This document shows positions 1 to 8,344 of a stretch of 38,143 nt of DNA, in pieces. This DNA is from Rhizobiaceae bacterium. GTDB taxonomy: Bacteria > Pseudomonadota > Alphaproteobacteria > Rhizobiales > Rhizobiaceae. The notes beneath the pieces are model-generated. The model was not told the DNA's origin. It did not search any database and worked only from the letters and a program-made list of their open reading frames with translations. Both the position numbers and the translations under genes were made by a program. Location of the stretch: contig JAIXTO010000076.1 in the NCBI GenBank assembly GCA_027483885.1, positions 1-38,143 on the forward strand, in the 5' to 3' direction. Each line of letters opens with the position of its first letter. The first letter of the stretch is position 1.

Positions 1-118
1 CGAGATGTTCTACAACCCGAAGCGCAAACATGTCAGAAACGGGATGCTGTCGCCCGTCGAGTTCGAAAAGCAGCAGAAAACGTAACCGGAGGGTGTCTAC
101 GAAACGCGGGGCTATTCA
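1..118 (+). mobile_element. IS3-family element, right end (partial)
   Basis: The window opens inside an insertion sequence. After the transposase stop at 83-85, the sequence TGTCTACGAAACGCGG begins at 94 and runs into GGCTATTCA ending at 118. It has the look of an IS3-family terminal inverted repeat, which ends in CA. I take 118 as the outer end of the element because the next bases read into an unrelated gene. The left end lies outside the window, so the full element and its target duplication cannot be checked here. Confidence 0.6.
2..85 (+). CDS. IS3-family transposase OrfB, C-terminal end (partial)
   Basis: The frame starting at base 2 reads EMFYNPKRKHVRNGMLSPVE and then FEKQQKT before TAA. 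This is the characteristic C-terminus of IS3-family OrfB (DDE integrase-like) transposases: the FYN..R.H...G..SP..FE signature. Only the last 27 residues are present, and the catalytic DDE residues lie upstream of the window. The family call rests on this tail alone but the signature is distinctive. Confidence 0.8.
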   Translation, partial: EMFYNPKRKHVRNGMLSPVEFEKQQKT

Positions 119-128
119 GCTTGAGCAA

Positions 129-1058
129 ATGAGAACAATGGTAAAGGCGATGGAAGCACGCGGTATATCGCTCAATCAAATGGCCCGAGCCTCGCGCGAA
201 CAGGGACCGACGTTTCCGACAGAGTGGACACATCTCAGAAAAGCGATCGGACTTGAAATACGGGGCAATTCGAAGCTCTCAAGGCGCGAAATCGACAAGA
301 GTGGCGAGCTGTTTTACGGAGGCGAAAGGCTCGACGGCCTGGACGATTGGCTTATCCGGTTTCTGCGAAGGCTCGTCGGGCCGGACTACGACAAGCTCTT
401 CGAAAAAATCAGCAAAGAAGTTGAACGCATCATTCAAGCTAAGGATGCGGGTGGCCTGATGAAACACTATTTTGGCGATCTCAGAACCAGCAGACGAGAC
501 ACATACTTCGCGATCCTGACCGACTTCTTCCGCGACTATTCTGAATTTTCTCAGGTGCTCTATCGCGTCCGACTGGCCGCCCCACCGCCAGAAGATGCAG
601 CCGCCGGCTCGACGAATTTCGAGAATGTGAAGACCTTCTATGGAGATGCGTTTGAGACTTTCGCCGGTCTGGTGGAGCTTTTCACGATGCTCAACAACCT
701 GGACGCCGGTCGCGAATACGACCAGGGAGAACGGCTGACCTTGAAGAAATATCGGGAACTCGACAACGCGAGCAAGTTCAATCCGTTCGCCGGCAACGCG
801 GTCTTCATGGAACTGTGCGTTGAAATCGACAACCAGATCAGAAATGCTTCGCACCATCGAGGGATCAAGCTTTCCGCGGATCGTCACAGCATTCTATACC
901 GTGCGGGTAAGGGGGGCACCGGGGAGGAACAGTCCATGACCTACGTGACCTATCTTGATCGATGCACCCGCATTTTTCTGCAAATCATGGTGTTACTCTG
1001 CGTCGAGATCATGATGAACTTTCGACAGGGACAAGCTATGTTCGGAGGTGAAGCGTGA
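129..1058 (+). CDS. HEPN-like uncharacterised protein, 5' end probably lost to the IS
   Basis: A 309-residue reading from the first ATG after the IS end; the same frame stays open back into the IS (an ATG at 30 lies inside the transposase frame), so the native N-terminus was probably replaced. No ribosome binding site precedes 129 or a TTG at 121. The protein is mostly helical and charged, ending in a hydrophobic helix (IFLQIMVLLCVEIMM). Near residues 238-243 it has RNASHH, which fits the R-x4-6-H motif of HEPN ribonuclease/toxin folds, preceded by polar helix CVEIDNQI. HEPN proteins often act in RNA cleavage or phage defence, but one motif is weak evidence. I do not recognise the family otherwise. 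It is convergent with the DUF1612 gene. Confidence 0.5.
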   Translation: MRTMVKAMEARGISLNQMARASREQGPTFPTEWTHLRKAIGLEIRGNSKLSRREIDKSGELFYGGERLDGLDDWLIRFLRRLVGPDYDKLFEKISKEVERIIQAKDAGGLMKHYFGDLRTSRRDTYFAILTDFFRDYSEFSQVLYRVRLAAPPPEDAAAGSTNFENVKTFYGDAFETFAGLVELFTMLNNLDAGREYDQGERLTLKKYRELDNASKFNPFAGNAVFMELCVEIDNQIRNASHHRGIKLSADRHSILYRAGKGGTGEEQSMTYVTYLDRCTRIFLQIMVLLCVEIMMNFRQGQAMFGGEA

Positions 1059-1092
1059 AGCTTGTAGGTTCGGCGAAATGAAGTGCGGCTGT

Positions 1093-2223
1093 TCACATTA
1101 TCCCCCACGCCCGAAACCTCCCCCTCCCCGTCATCTCCCTCAGCCCGAGCTCCAAAACGATGCGCCGCGCCGCCTGCGGCGTCACCTCGAGCGTCTTCGC
1201 TACCATCCCGGCCGACACCAGCGGCTTTGCCATCACCAGCTCGACGAGCTCCGGCAATTTCGAAGACGTTCGTCTTCCTGCCAGTTTGCGTTCCATCATC
1301 TGCCGAGCTAGGGCGAGCCGGTCATGCTCTTTCAGTCCTATCTCGGCGGCTGCGATCAGACCGTGGGCGATGGCGAGCAGCCGGGTCTCCCGGTCACGAT
1401 GACGGCGCCGATCGACGGGAATGGTTTTCAGACCGACATTGATGGCGGAGAGATGGGCGCCGGTGGTGATGCCGGCCTGGTGCAGGATCGAGGCTGAGAA
1501 TAGCCGGCCAAGCCAGGGCGCATGCTGCAGGACGGACAGTTCGTTCCACGCATCGAGGGCGACGATCGCCCGCAGCACTGGCGGCAAGTTCTCCGTCTGG
1601 CGCAACACGCCGCGCCATTCATCGAGCCGGGCACCCTCGTCCCAGTCAAGATCATAGACCAACGGATCCTTTTCCGCCGCGCCGCCACGGTCGGGCCGTG
1701 TTGCGTTCTTGATCGCCGCTTCCGATCGGGCCAGAACCGCATCGATGGCGGCGTAATCGACACCGGGGAGATTCTCGATGTCGTCGACATCTTCCCCCTG
1801 CCCTTCCGGATCGATCGCAACCGCCGGCCTCATAACTCCGGCCGTCGTCGCCTCGTCCCCGCCGCCCGACCCGATCTCCGAGGCTTTCCTCAGCGAGCGG
1901 ATGCCCTCGGCAGAGAGCGCCCAATCCGGGGATTGGCCGGCGATCCGCCGACGAGTGCGCAGGACGTCGCGGGCGATGGTCAGCTCGTGGGTGGGGGTGC
2001 GAATATCGCGGGTATGGTCGTGGAGGACGAGGTCTTCGAGATGGACGAGTTCGCCGTCGATCCACAGCGAGGCACAGGCATCGGTGAATTGGCTGCGCTC
2101 GATAAAGCCCTGCCCGACCGGTGACCGGGCGATACGCTCGTCGAGACGCGTCAGGGCGATACCAGCGCGAAAAGCCGGTTCCATCAGGGCTGTCATGCTG
2201 ATTTTCGAAACATCGTAAGCCAT
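1093..2223 (-). CDS. RHE_PE00001 family protein (DUF1612 plus C-terminal winged helix)
   Basis: A 376-residue protein starting [18 protein letters not shown], with the conserved [18 protein letters not shown] and [16 protein letters not shown] blocks near residues 50-95. It matches the RHE_PE00001/DUF1612 family that I know from rhizobial plasmids and islands. The middle is an acidic linker. The last ~60 residues ([21 protein letters not shown]) look like a helix-turn-helix, as in the family's HTH domain, so DNA binding is likely. Function is not established; its frequent place on rhizobial replicons suggests plasmid or island biology. It points away from vapBC, leaving a ~190-bp divergent region that holds a perfect palindrome. 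Confidence 0.8.
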   Translation of the reverse strand: MAYDVSKISMTALMEPAFRAGIALTRLDERIARSPVGQGFIERSQFTDACASLWIDGELVHLEDLVLHDHTRDIRTPTHELTIARDVLRTRRRIAGQSPDWALSAEGIRSLRKASEIGSGGGDEATTAGVMRPAVAIDPEGQGEDVDDIENLPGVDYAAIDAVLARSEAAIKNATRPDRGGAAEKDPLVYDLDWDEGARLDEWRGVLRQTENLPPVLRAIVALDAWNELSVLQHAPWLGRLFSASILHQAGITTGAHLSAINVGLKTIPVDRRRHRDRETRLLAIAHGLIAAAEIGLKEHDRLALARQMMERKLAGRRTSSKLPELVELVMAKPLVSAGMVAKTLEVTPQAARRIVLELGLREMTGRGRFRAWGIM

Positions 2224-2312
2224 TGATATTATGGTAAACGATTTCCTAACGGAACTCTAACTGAATATTGCAGTTCGCCACATGGTATGATTTACGGTCG
2301 GGACTATAACCA

Positions 2313-2333
2313 CCGATAAGTAACCCTTATCGG
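2313..2333. promoter_or_regulatory. Perfect 8-bp inverted repeat upstream of vapB
   Basis: CCGATAAG, a 5-base spacer, then CTTATCGG. It lies between the divergent DUF1612-type gene and vapB, about 80 bp before the vapB start. VapB-type antitoxins bind palindromes in their own promoters, so an autoregulatory operator is the first guess; the DUF1612 protein's HTH is an alternative binder. Without a T-run, a terminator is unlikely. Confidence 0.4.
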
Positions 2334-2414
2334 CGATGAGCCATCTACAACGAATTTCTTGCCATCTCATGCAGCCATCTCTATGCTAAGTTCACGTTTT
2401 CGACGAGGCACACC

Positions 2415-2672
2415 ATGTCCGAACGACAGCTTTCCATTCGCAGCAGCAAGGCCCGTGATCTGGCCCATGCACTCTCCCGCCGGACCGGCCAACCGATCAA
2501 CCGCCTCGTTGAGCTCGCGCTGGAGCGTTATGATCAGGAGCTGCGTGCTGACAACACCCGCTATCCCATGGACGCGGTATGGGATTTGGCCGCCGAGGAT
2601 CTCGGCAAAATCGCACCCGGCACGACGTCCAACCACGATGAATTCTATGACGAGAACGGTCTGCCAATATGA
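2415..2672 (+). CDS. vapB: VapB-family antitoxin
   Basis: An 85-residue protein. The N-terminal part (residues 5-42, including RSSKARDLAHALSRRTGQ) resembles the ribbon-helix-helix/PSK-type DNA-binding segment of alphaproteobacterial VapB antitoxins. The C-terminal tail is acidic and would wrap and inhibit the toxin. It overlaps the PIN-domain toxin gene by 4 bp (ATGA), the classical antitoxin-first order. It probably represses its own operon. Confidence 0.85.
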   Translation: MSERQLSIRSSKARDLAHALSRRTGQPINRLVELALERYDQELRADNTRYPMDAVWDLAAEDLGKIAPGTTSNHDEFYDENGLPI

Positions 2673-3073
2673 TCGCCGTCGATACCTCTGTCATTATAGC
2701 GATATCCATGAAAGAGCCGGAAGTTGAGACCTTCAGAATACTGATGGGACGTGAGCCGGTCATTATTGGTTGGCCGACCTTGTTGGAGGCACGGATGGTT
2801 CTGTCGGGCAAAGGTTTCGTCAGTGCCGCCAGGATCGTTGGGCGACTTGCCAAAACTGTGAATGTCACGACCGTCGCATTCGATGAGAAGCACTATCGCG
2901 CAGCCGAAGACGCTTTCGAGCGTTTCGGCCGAGGGCGCCATCCAGCTGCCCTGAACATGGGCGACTGCTTCTCATATGCGGTTGCCGCAATCGCCAAGGC
3001 GCCGCTCTTGTTCAAAGGGCGCGACTTCGGGCAGACGGATCTCAAACTGCATCCCGCGTCGTCGATGGTATGA
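2669..3073 (+). CDS. vapC: VapC-family PIN-domain RNase toxin
   Basis: 134 residues with the PIN-domain acidic set visible: D5 in MIAVDTSVIIA, E40 in the PTLLEARMVL helix, D99 in MGDCFSYAVA and D119 in KGRDFGQTD. PIN toxins of this type are metal-dependent ribonucleases, commonly acting on tRNA or rRNA; the target cannot be told here. Length and motif order are those of intact members. The start is fixed by the 4-bp ATGA overlap with vapB. Its stop overlaps the start of the recombinase gene by another 4 bp, so the three genes form one transcript. Confidence 0.9.
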   Translation: MIAVDTSVIIAISMKEPEVETFRILMGREPVIIGWPTLLEARMVLSGKGFVSAARIVGRLAKTVNVTTVAFDEKHYRAAEDAFERFGRGRHPAALNMGDCFSYAVAAIAKAPLLFKGRDFGQTDLKLHPASSMV

Positions 3074-4215
3074 CAGGCGCTGGTGCAGACCGGGTCGACC
3101 GCCGTGCCGATCAACTCGACACCATTGCTGCAGTCCTGCCCATGGAGAGACGCGACGAACTCGCCGAGCTTCTGACAGATCAGGATGTCGAGACGCTGCG
3201 CCATTTGGTCAACGAGGGCATGGGCGCGAACACACTGCGCGCTCTCACCTCCGATCTTGCTTACCTGCAGGCCTGGTCGCTGGCCGCAACCGGTCGCTCC
3301 CTGTCATGGCCCGCGCAGGAAGCTCTGCTGCTGAAGTTTGTTGCTCATCACCTTTGGGACCCGGAAAAACGTCTCACGGATCCGGAGCATGGCATGCCGG
3401 CAGAGGTCGAGAATAAGCTCCGCCTTCAGGGGTTTCTCCGGTCGTCAGGCCCCCATGCGCCCGACACCGTGCGCCGGCGGCTTTCCACCTGGTCGACGCT
3501 AACCAAATGGCGCGGACTGCAGGGCGCCTTCGCCTCCCCTGCACTCAAGTCCGCCATCAGGCTCTCGGTGCGCGCGACACCTCGACCGAAGAAGCGGAAA
3601 AGCGCGAAGGCCGTGACCGGAGACGTCCTCTCGAAGCTGATTGGCACCTGTCGGACCGATAGCCTGCGCGATGCCCGGGACAGGGCCATCCTGATGGTCG
3701 CTTTTGCCTCCGGTGGTCGGCGTCGCAGCGAAGTTGCGGGACTGCGCAAGGAGCAGTTGGTCATGGAAGCGCCCATCCCTGTCGAAGGGTCATCTCCCCT
3801 GCCCTCGCTGTCCATCCATCTCGGCCGCACCAAGACCAGTGGCGCCGACACCGACGAGATCGTCTATCTCACGGGTCGACCCGTCAATGCCCTGAATGCC
3901 TGGCTTGCGGCAGCCCGGATCGACAGCGGCAGTGTGTTTCGCGCTATTGATCGCTGGGGGAATGTCTCAAAGCGAGCGCTGGATCCCAAAGCCATCAACG
4001 ACATCGTCAAGCAGCGCGCTTCCATGGCAGGGCTGGATCCGAGGGAGTTTTCTGCCCATGGCTTGCGCTCCGGTTATCTCACCGAAGCAGCCAATCGCGG
4101 CATCCCGCTCCCAGAGGCCATGGAGCAGTCACGCCATCGATCCGTCCAGCAGGCATCGGAATACTACAACAGCGCCACCAGACGGAGCGGAAGAGCCGCA
4201 AGGCTCATGGACTGA
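3070..4215 (+). CDS. Tyrosine-type site-specific recombinase/integrase
   Basis: 381 residues. An N-terminal SAM-like core-binding region (about 35-165, with VNEGMGANTLRALTSDLAYL) precedes the catalytic domain. The catalytic set is present: R218 in the GGRRRSEV block, K255 in GRTKTSG, H330 and R333 in SAHGLRSG, H356 in SRHRS and a tyrosine at 365/366 in SEYYN. It therefore looks active. It catalyses strand exchange between short sites and could be an island integrase or resolvase. The start ATG overlaps the vapC stop (ATGA), tying a recombinase to a toxin-antitoxin pair. No attachment-site repeat was found by eye. Confidence 0.88.
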   Translation: MTGAGADRVDRRADQLDTIAAVLPMERRDELAELLTDQDVETLRHLVNEGMGANTLRALTSDLAYLQAWSLAATGRSLSWPAQEALLLKFVAHHLWDPEKRLTDPEHGMPAEVENKLRLQGFLRSSGPHAPDTVRRRLSTWSTLTKWRGLQGAFASPALKSAIRLSVRATPRPKKRKSAKAVTGDVLSKLIGTCRTDSLRDARDRAILMVAFASGGRRRSEVAGLRKEQLVMEAPIPVEGSSPLPSLSIHLGRTKTSGADTDEIVYLTGRPVNALNAWLAAARIDSGSVFRAIDRWGNVSKRALDPKAINDIVKQRASMAGLDPREFSAHGLRSGYLTEAANRGIPLPEAMEQSRHRSVQQASEYYNSATRRSGRAARLMD

Positions 4216-4437
4216 AAAACGAACCCGCACCAGCGATAGCCGAAAGGCTTATGCAAAAATCGCCGCCGGCAAACTCGGAGCGGTTCAGATACCCGCGCAC
4301 AGGTCTCATCAGTCACGGCCAGTCGACACGCGGACCTCAACACGCAGATGTTGTTCTTTATGGCCTCAACGCTGGATCTTGATCCACTGCGGCTCCGGCG
4401 GCGTAACACCTGTATATTCATCATCGAGGGAATTCAC

Positions 4438-5646
4438 TTGGCTACCGGCGTGTTTCCATCTGAGCAGGTGACCTTTCCCCTCACGCGCACCTCTGCGCTT
4501 GTCCGCCTGGAAGCATTTCTTCCTCTGGCCGGACATGCATATGCGCGTATGAGAAACCTCGACCACGGCCCGAAAGGACACGTGCATGTATCGCGTCTGT
4601 CTGCGGCTCTGCGTCGTCGGCTGATAAGCGAAGAAGAAGTGGTGGCTGCGGTGCTGGCGCGCCACGGGCTAGTCGCAGCTGAGAAATTCATCAGTGAGGT
4701 CTTCTGGCGGACCTATTGGAAAGGCTGGCTCGAACAGCGGCCTTCGGTCTGGTCTGGTTACCTTCAGTCCGTAGATCGTGCACAGATGCGACTGGATGCG
4801 GACGCTGGCTTGGTGGGCCGGCATGCCGAGGCATGCAGTAGCCGCAGCGGGATCGACTGTTTCGATGCCTGGGTGACTGAACTGAAGACCACGGGATACC
4901 TGCACAATTGGGCAAGGATGCAGTTTGCCTCGATCTGGATATTTACTCTCGGCCTCCCTTGGGAACTCGGAGCCGCCTTCATGCTGGACCGTCTGACCGA
5001 TGGCGATCCGGCATCGAACACCTTGTCATGGCGCTGGGTCGCGGGACTGCATACGACAGGGAAGGCATATCTCGCCAATGCCGACCGGATCCGGGAATTG
5101 ACTGGCGGGCGGTTCGCGCCTAACAGTCTCGCCGCGAGCGTCGTCATTCCCGCCGATAGTATTGAAGTGCCACCCGCGGCTCCGCCGAGAGTGTTTAACA
5201 CTCCGGACCATTCCTCTCCAACTGTGCTTTTGCTGACCGTCGAAGACCTCTCTCTTGAAACGATGTCCGCGCTCGACCCTCTTAACGTCAGAGCCCTTGC
5301 TGTCATGCCGTGCGAGACCAATGCGGATCGGGAGTCGCTTGAAGATGCTGTTGCGCGAACGAGGCTGCGCTGGCCTGACGCCGTCGTGCTTGGATCGCTC
5401 AATCCGGCTGCACTTGATAATGCAAAAGCGTCAGGATGCAGGCAGGTCGTAACCGGTTTCGCCCCGGTCGGTCCGACGGCTGATCGTCTCGAGCTTCTAC
5501 GACAGGAAGCGGCACAAGAAGGGCTTTTATTCGCCGAACATTTGCGCGACTGGGATCGCCAGGCATGGCCACATTGTCGCAAGGGCTTCTTCGCACTCAA
5601 GCAAAAAATTCCAATCCTCATCAACGCTGAAAGCCATAGGCCATGA
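4438..5646 (+). CDS. Photolyase/cryptochrome-like FAD-binding protein
   Basis: About 402 residues from a TTG start chosen because GAGGG sits 7 bases upstream and homologues, as I recall them, begin close to FPLTRTSALVRLEAFLP. An ATG at 4348 in the same frame would add an atypical leader. The central part carries the photolyase FAD-domain pattern: FISEVFWRTYWKGWL, LHNWARMQFASIW, then DGDPASNTLSWRWVAG. The usual N-terminal antenna domain is absent; instead a ~150-residue C-terminal region looks like a separate alpha/beta fold. Known photolyases repair UV lesions or sense blue light; the substrate is unknown here. The stop overlaps the next gene by 4 bp, so all three genes at 4438-7300 are coupled. 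Confidence 0.78.
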   Translation: MATGVFPSEQVTFPLTRTSALVRLEAFLPLAGHAYARMRNLDHGPKGHVHVSRLSAALRRRLISEEEVVAAVLARHGLVAAEKFISEVFWRTYWKGWLEQRPSVWSGYLQSVDRAQMRLDADAGLVGRHAEACSSRSGIDCFDAWVTELKTTGYLHNWARMQFASIWIFTLGLPWELGAAFMLDRLTDGDPASNTLSWRWVAGLHTTGKAYLANADRIRELTGGRFAPNSLAASVVIPADSIEVPPAAPPRVFNTPDHSSPTVLLLTVEDLSLETMSALDPLNVRALAVMPCETNADRESLEDAVARTRLRWPDAVVLGSLNPAALDNAKASGCRQVVTGFAPVGPTADRLELLRQEAAQEGLLFAEHLRDWDRQAWPHCRKGFFALKQKIPILINAESHRP

Positions 5647-5990
5647 CAGAACAGGTGACCGTTTGGTTTGACAGTGAATGCCCGCTTTGCCGGCGCGAGA
5701 TCGCGCTAATGCGGCGGCTCGACCGTCGCGGCGCCATCCGCTTCATGGATGCCTGCCATCCCCTGACCGTCTGTCCACTGGATCGCGCAGAGATCCTGTC
5801 GCGCTTCCATGCCGAGGAGGCAGGAAAGCTTCTGTCGGGAGCAGCGGCTTTCGCCGCGATGTGGCGCGCGATCCCGATGCTGCGCCCGCTCGGCCTGATC
5901 GCGGGCTGGCCACCGGCCACGCCGCTGTTCGAGGTCGCCTATCGTGGCTTCCTGCGTCTGCGACCCCGTTTGCAGAGGCTCTTCCAATGA
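5643..5990 (+). CDS. DCC family thiol-disulfide oxidoreductase (DUF393)
   Basis: 115 residues opening VTVWFDSECPLCRREI, with the CxxC pair at C13 and C16. The family is named for its D-x-x-C-x-x-C motif, here as D-S-E-C-P-L-C. It is a thioredoxin-like small protein, presumably cytosolic because no signal peptide is visible. It overlaps the photolyase-like gene by 4 bp upstream and the ABC1 kinase gene by 4 bp downstream (both ATGA). The family's substrate is unknown to me. The context suggests redox or photo-oxidative stress handling. Confidence 0.85.
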   Translation: MTEQVTVWFDSECPLCRREIALMRRLDRRGAIRFMDACHPLTVCPLDRAEILSRFHAEEAGKLLSGAAAFAAMWRAIPMLRPLGLIAGWPPATPLFEVAYRGFLRLRPRLQRLFQ

Positions 5991-7300
5991 AGGATCGTTT
6001 TCTCCCTGTTCCTCAAGGTCGTCTCGGCCGGCTTGCTGCTTTTGGAAAACTCGCCGGCGGTGTCGCCGCAGGCGTTTTGGGTGAGGGCTTGGAACGATTG
6101 GCGCGAGGGGAGCGGCCGCATCTGCCCGACCTGCTTCTGACCCCGTCCAATGCGCGAAGGGTGACAGAGCAATTGTCGCGCCTTCGCGGTGCAGCCATGA
6201 AACTCGGCCAGATGCTGTCGCTCGATGCCGGCGATCTTCTGCCAGCCGAGCTGACCGCCATTCTCTCCCAATTGCGCGACACGGCGCATGTCATGCCACC
6301 GGGCCAGCTCCAGCAAGCCCTGAGCTCGGCCTGGGGTCCGGACTGGCGGCGCCATTTTGCACGGTTCGACACCACCCCCATCGCGGCTGCCTCGATCGGT
6401 CAGGTTCATCGCGGGATCCTCACGTCCGGGCGCGAGGTGGCGATCAAGGTACAATATCCGGGGATCTCGGACAGCATTGATGCCGATATCGACAATGTCA
6501 CCACGCTGCTCAGGATTTCGGGGCTCCTGCCCACGGGTCTTTCGATCGCACCTCATCTGGCTGAGGCCAAACGACAACTACATGAAGAGGCCGACTACCT
6601 GCGCGAAGCTGAACAGATGCGCCGCTATCGCGCGCTTCTGGCGGACGATCCGCGCTTTGTCCTGCCGGAACCCGTCGAGGACCTGCTTCACCCCACGGTC
6701 CTGCCGATGGATTTCATGGCCGGCGCACCAATCGAAACTTTGGCAACCGCGTTGGAAACCGAGCGGAATGGTGCAATGGAGGCGATGCTGGATCTGGCAC
6801 TCAAGGAGTTGTTCGAGTTCGGCCTGATGCAGACAGATCCCAACTTTGCCAATTATCGCTGGCAGCGCGACAGCGGTCGGATCGTTCTGCTCGACTTCGG
6901 TGCAACCCGTCCGGTCGCGCCTGAAAGCGTTGAGGCCTATCGCACCCTCCTGCGCGCCGGGTTGGCGGGCGATATCGCAGCGGTGCAGAACGCACTTATC
7001 GCCATGGATTTTGTATCGACCGCACAGGCTTCCCGACACGGTCCAGCACTTGAAGCGATGATCAGTATTGGCTTACAACACGTGCATGCCAGCCGCAGTG
7101 GTCTTTTTGACTTCGCCGATAGGCAGTTCGTCTCAACCATCCGGGATCAGGCCGCGCCCTTGATAGCCGATCGCGCAAGCTGGCGCCTGCCGCCACCCGA
7201 CAAGCTCTTCCTTCAGCGCAAGATCAGCGGTATGGCCCTTCTGTTTACCCGGTTGCAGGCGCGCATGCCACTGCTGGAAAAACTCGTACCCTATGCCTGA
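5987..7300 (+). CDS. ABC1/AarF (UbiB-like) atypical kinase
   Basis: 437 residues. The family hallmarks are all in place: KxGQ at 72-75 (MKLGQML), the alanine-rich loop AAAS near 133-136, K154 in VAIKVQYPG, the ExD pair around 200-203 (HEEADYLREAEQM), QTDPNFANY near 282-290 and DFG at 303-305. UbiB/ADCK proteins are ATP-binding atypical kinases linked to ubiquinone or isoprenoid lipid metabolism. This member lacks an obvious C-terminal membrane pair, so it may be a paralogue rather than the housekeeping UbiB. An upstream in-frame extension from 5678 overlaps the DCC gene and looks non-coding. The start at 5987 gives the same ATGA overlap as its neighbours. Confidence 0.87.
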   Translation: MKDRFLPVPQGRLGRLAAFGKLAGGVAAGVLGEGLERLARGERPHLPDLLLTPSNARRVTEQLSRLRGAAMKLGQMLSLDAGDLLPAELTAILSQLRDTAHVMPPGQLQQALSSAWGPDWRRHFARFDTTPIAAASIGQVHRGILTSGREVAIKVQYPGISDSIDADIDNVTTLLRISGLLPTGLSIAPHLAEAKRQLHEEADYLREAEQMRRYRALLADDPRFVLPEPVEDLLHPTVLPMDFMAGAPIETLATALETERNGAMEAMLDLALKELFEFGLMQTDPNFANYRWQRDSGRIVLLDFGATRPVAPESVEAYRTLLRAGLAGDIAAVQNALIAMDFVSTAQASRHGPALEAMISIGLQHVHASRSGLFDFADRQFVSTIRDQAAPLIADRASWRLPPPDKLFLQRKISGMALLFTRLQARMPLLEKLVPYA

Positions 7301-7475
7301 TCGGCATCCACAGCCCGCACGTCAGGCGGTCTTGAACTTCCCGTCTTCCGTCGCCTGCAGGGGGTCGGTTCCGGCTGGGGGCGAAATGACACTCTAAGGC
7401 GTTTGTTCCTTGGGCCAAAGATATTCGCCCGTCAATAATATGTGTGCCCAACCTAGAGCGGTATGAATTTAGCTT

Positions 7476-7516
7476 GAATCTGATTTTGGGTTCCAGTTCT
7501 GACACAAATCAGATTC
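7476..7516. repeat. 11-bp perfect inverted repeat before the IS630 fragment
   Basis: GAATCTGATTT at 7476-7486 is matched by AAATCAGATTC at 7506-7516, with a 19-base loop. It sits 30 bp before the IS630-type start codon and its AGGAGG. It may be part of the element's terminal region or a hairpin attenuating outside-in transcription. The rest of 7301-7546 shows no gene. Confidence 0.55.
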
Positions 7517-7546
7517 TATCGTCTGGCTGCATCAGGAGGAGGCTGG

Positions 7547-7900
7547 ATGGCAAAACCGTTGTCGGACGATCTTCGAGATCGTGTTGTTGGAGCCGTGGAG
7601 CGCGAGGGCCTCTCATGCCGGGCGGCGGCGAAGCGTTTCGGTGTTGGCGTCAGCACGGCGATTTCCTGGGTCCGGCGTTTCCGGGAGACGGGCAGTAGCG
7701 CGCCGGAACGGATGGGCGGCTACAAGCCTCGGGCGATTTGCGGCGCCCATCGTGAGTGGCTGAGTGAACGGTGCGGCGCGGCTTCGCGGCGGCGTTTGGA
7801 GCGCTTGCCGCTCAACTCGCTCTTGCGACCAAATGACGGGCGCAATCTCTCCTCTTATCGCGCAATTCCCGATTTCGCAGCGCCGCAAAAGTCAGGATAA
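7547..7900 (+). pseudogene. IS630-family transposase, N-terminal fragment
   Basis: Begins MAKPLSDDLRDRVVGAVE after a good AGGAGG site, followed by the helix-turn-helix CRAAAKRFGVGVSTAISWVR and GGYKPRAI...HREWL. This is the N-terminal DNA-binding domain of IS630-family transposases. Family likeness stops near residue 76 (about 7774). The rest of the frame is low-quality sequence to a stop at 7898-7900, so the DDE catalytic domain is gone. It marks an old insertion or deletion between the ABC1 operon and the catabolic island. Confidence 0.75.
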
Positions 7901-7980
7901 CGTATCAAGCAAATGTCGGGATTAAAGCAACAGCGTTTGTCGATCACAGACTCAACATAGTGGCTCGCGCCGAGGCCAGA

Positions 7981-8310
7981 ATGAAGATCATGTGTCTCAA
8001 CGGCTGGGGCGGCAAACTGCACGAGCCGTTGACAGCCTACCTTAAATCAACATCTCCCGACGTTTTGTGTCTGCAAGAGGTGGTCCATAGCCCTGATACG
8101 GACAAGGATTGGTTGACCTATCGGGACGGCGATCAAGTCCTTCCGCAACGCGCTAATTTTTTTCGTGACGTTGCAGCCGCCCTTCCCGAACACACAGCCA
8201 TCTTCTGCCCGGCAGCCCAAGGTATTCTTTGGGATGAAGAGCATACAGTAGCATCTCAAGACGTCGGCAAGGAACCCACTAGTGCATCTCTCAGCGATCA
8301 TCCGCACCTG
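7981..8310 (+). pseudogene. Endonuclease/exonuclease/phosphatase-family gene, truncated
   Basis: Opens MKIMCLNGWGGKLHEPLTAY and continues with SPDVLCLQEVVHSPDTD, the N-terminal N and E metal-binding motifs of the EEP (DNase I-like) fold. An ATG at 7981 fits better than an upstream GTG at 7960. Homology-like sequence fades after GILWDEEH (about 8245). A later LSDHPHL resembles the SDH motif that ends EEP domains, so an internal deletion may have joined both ends. The frame then runs into the opposite-strand shikimate-dehydrogenase-like gene. Intact members are ~250 or more residues, so this copy is non-functional. Confidence 0.6.
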
Positions 8311-8344
8311 AATCTACGCTCTTCCACGAAAGCGCGCGGCGCGC

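Noticed and set aside
5678-5986. In-frame upstream extension of the ABC1 kinase
   Set aside because: It lies in the DCC gene in another frame, is low-complexity Arg/Pro/Ala sequence and has no ribosome binding site.
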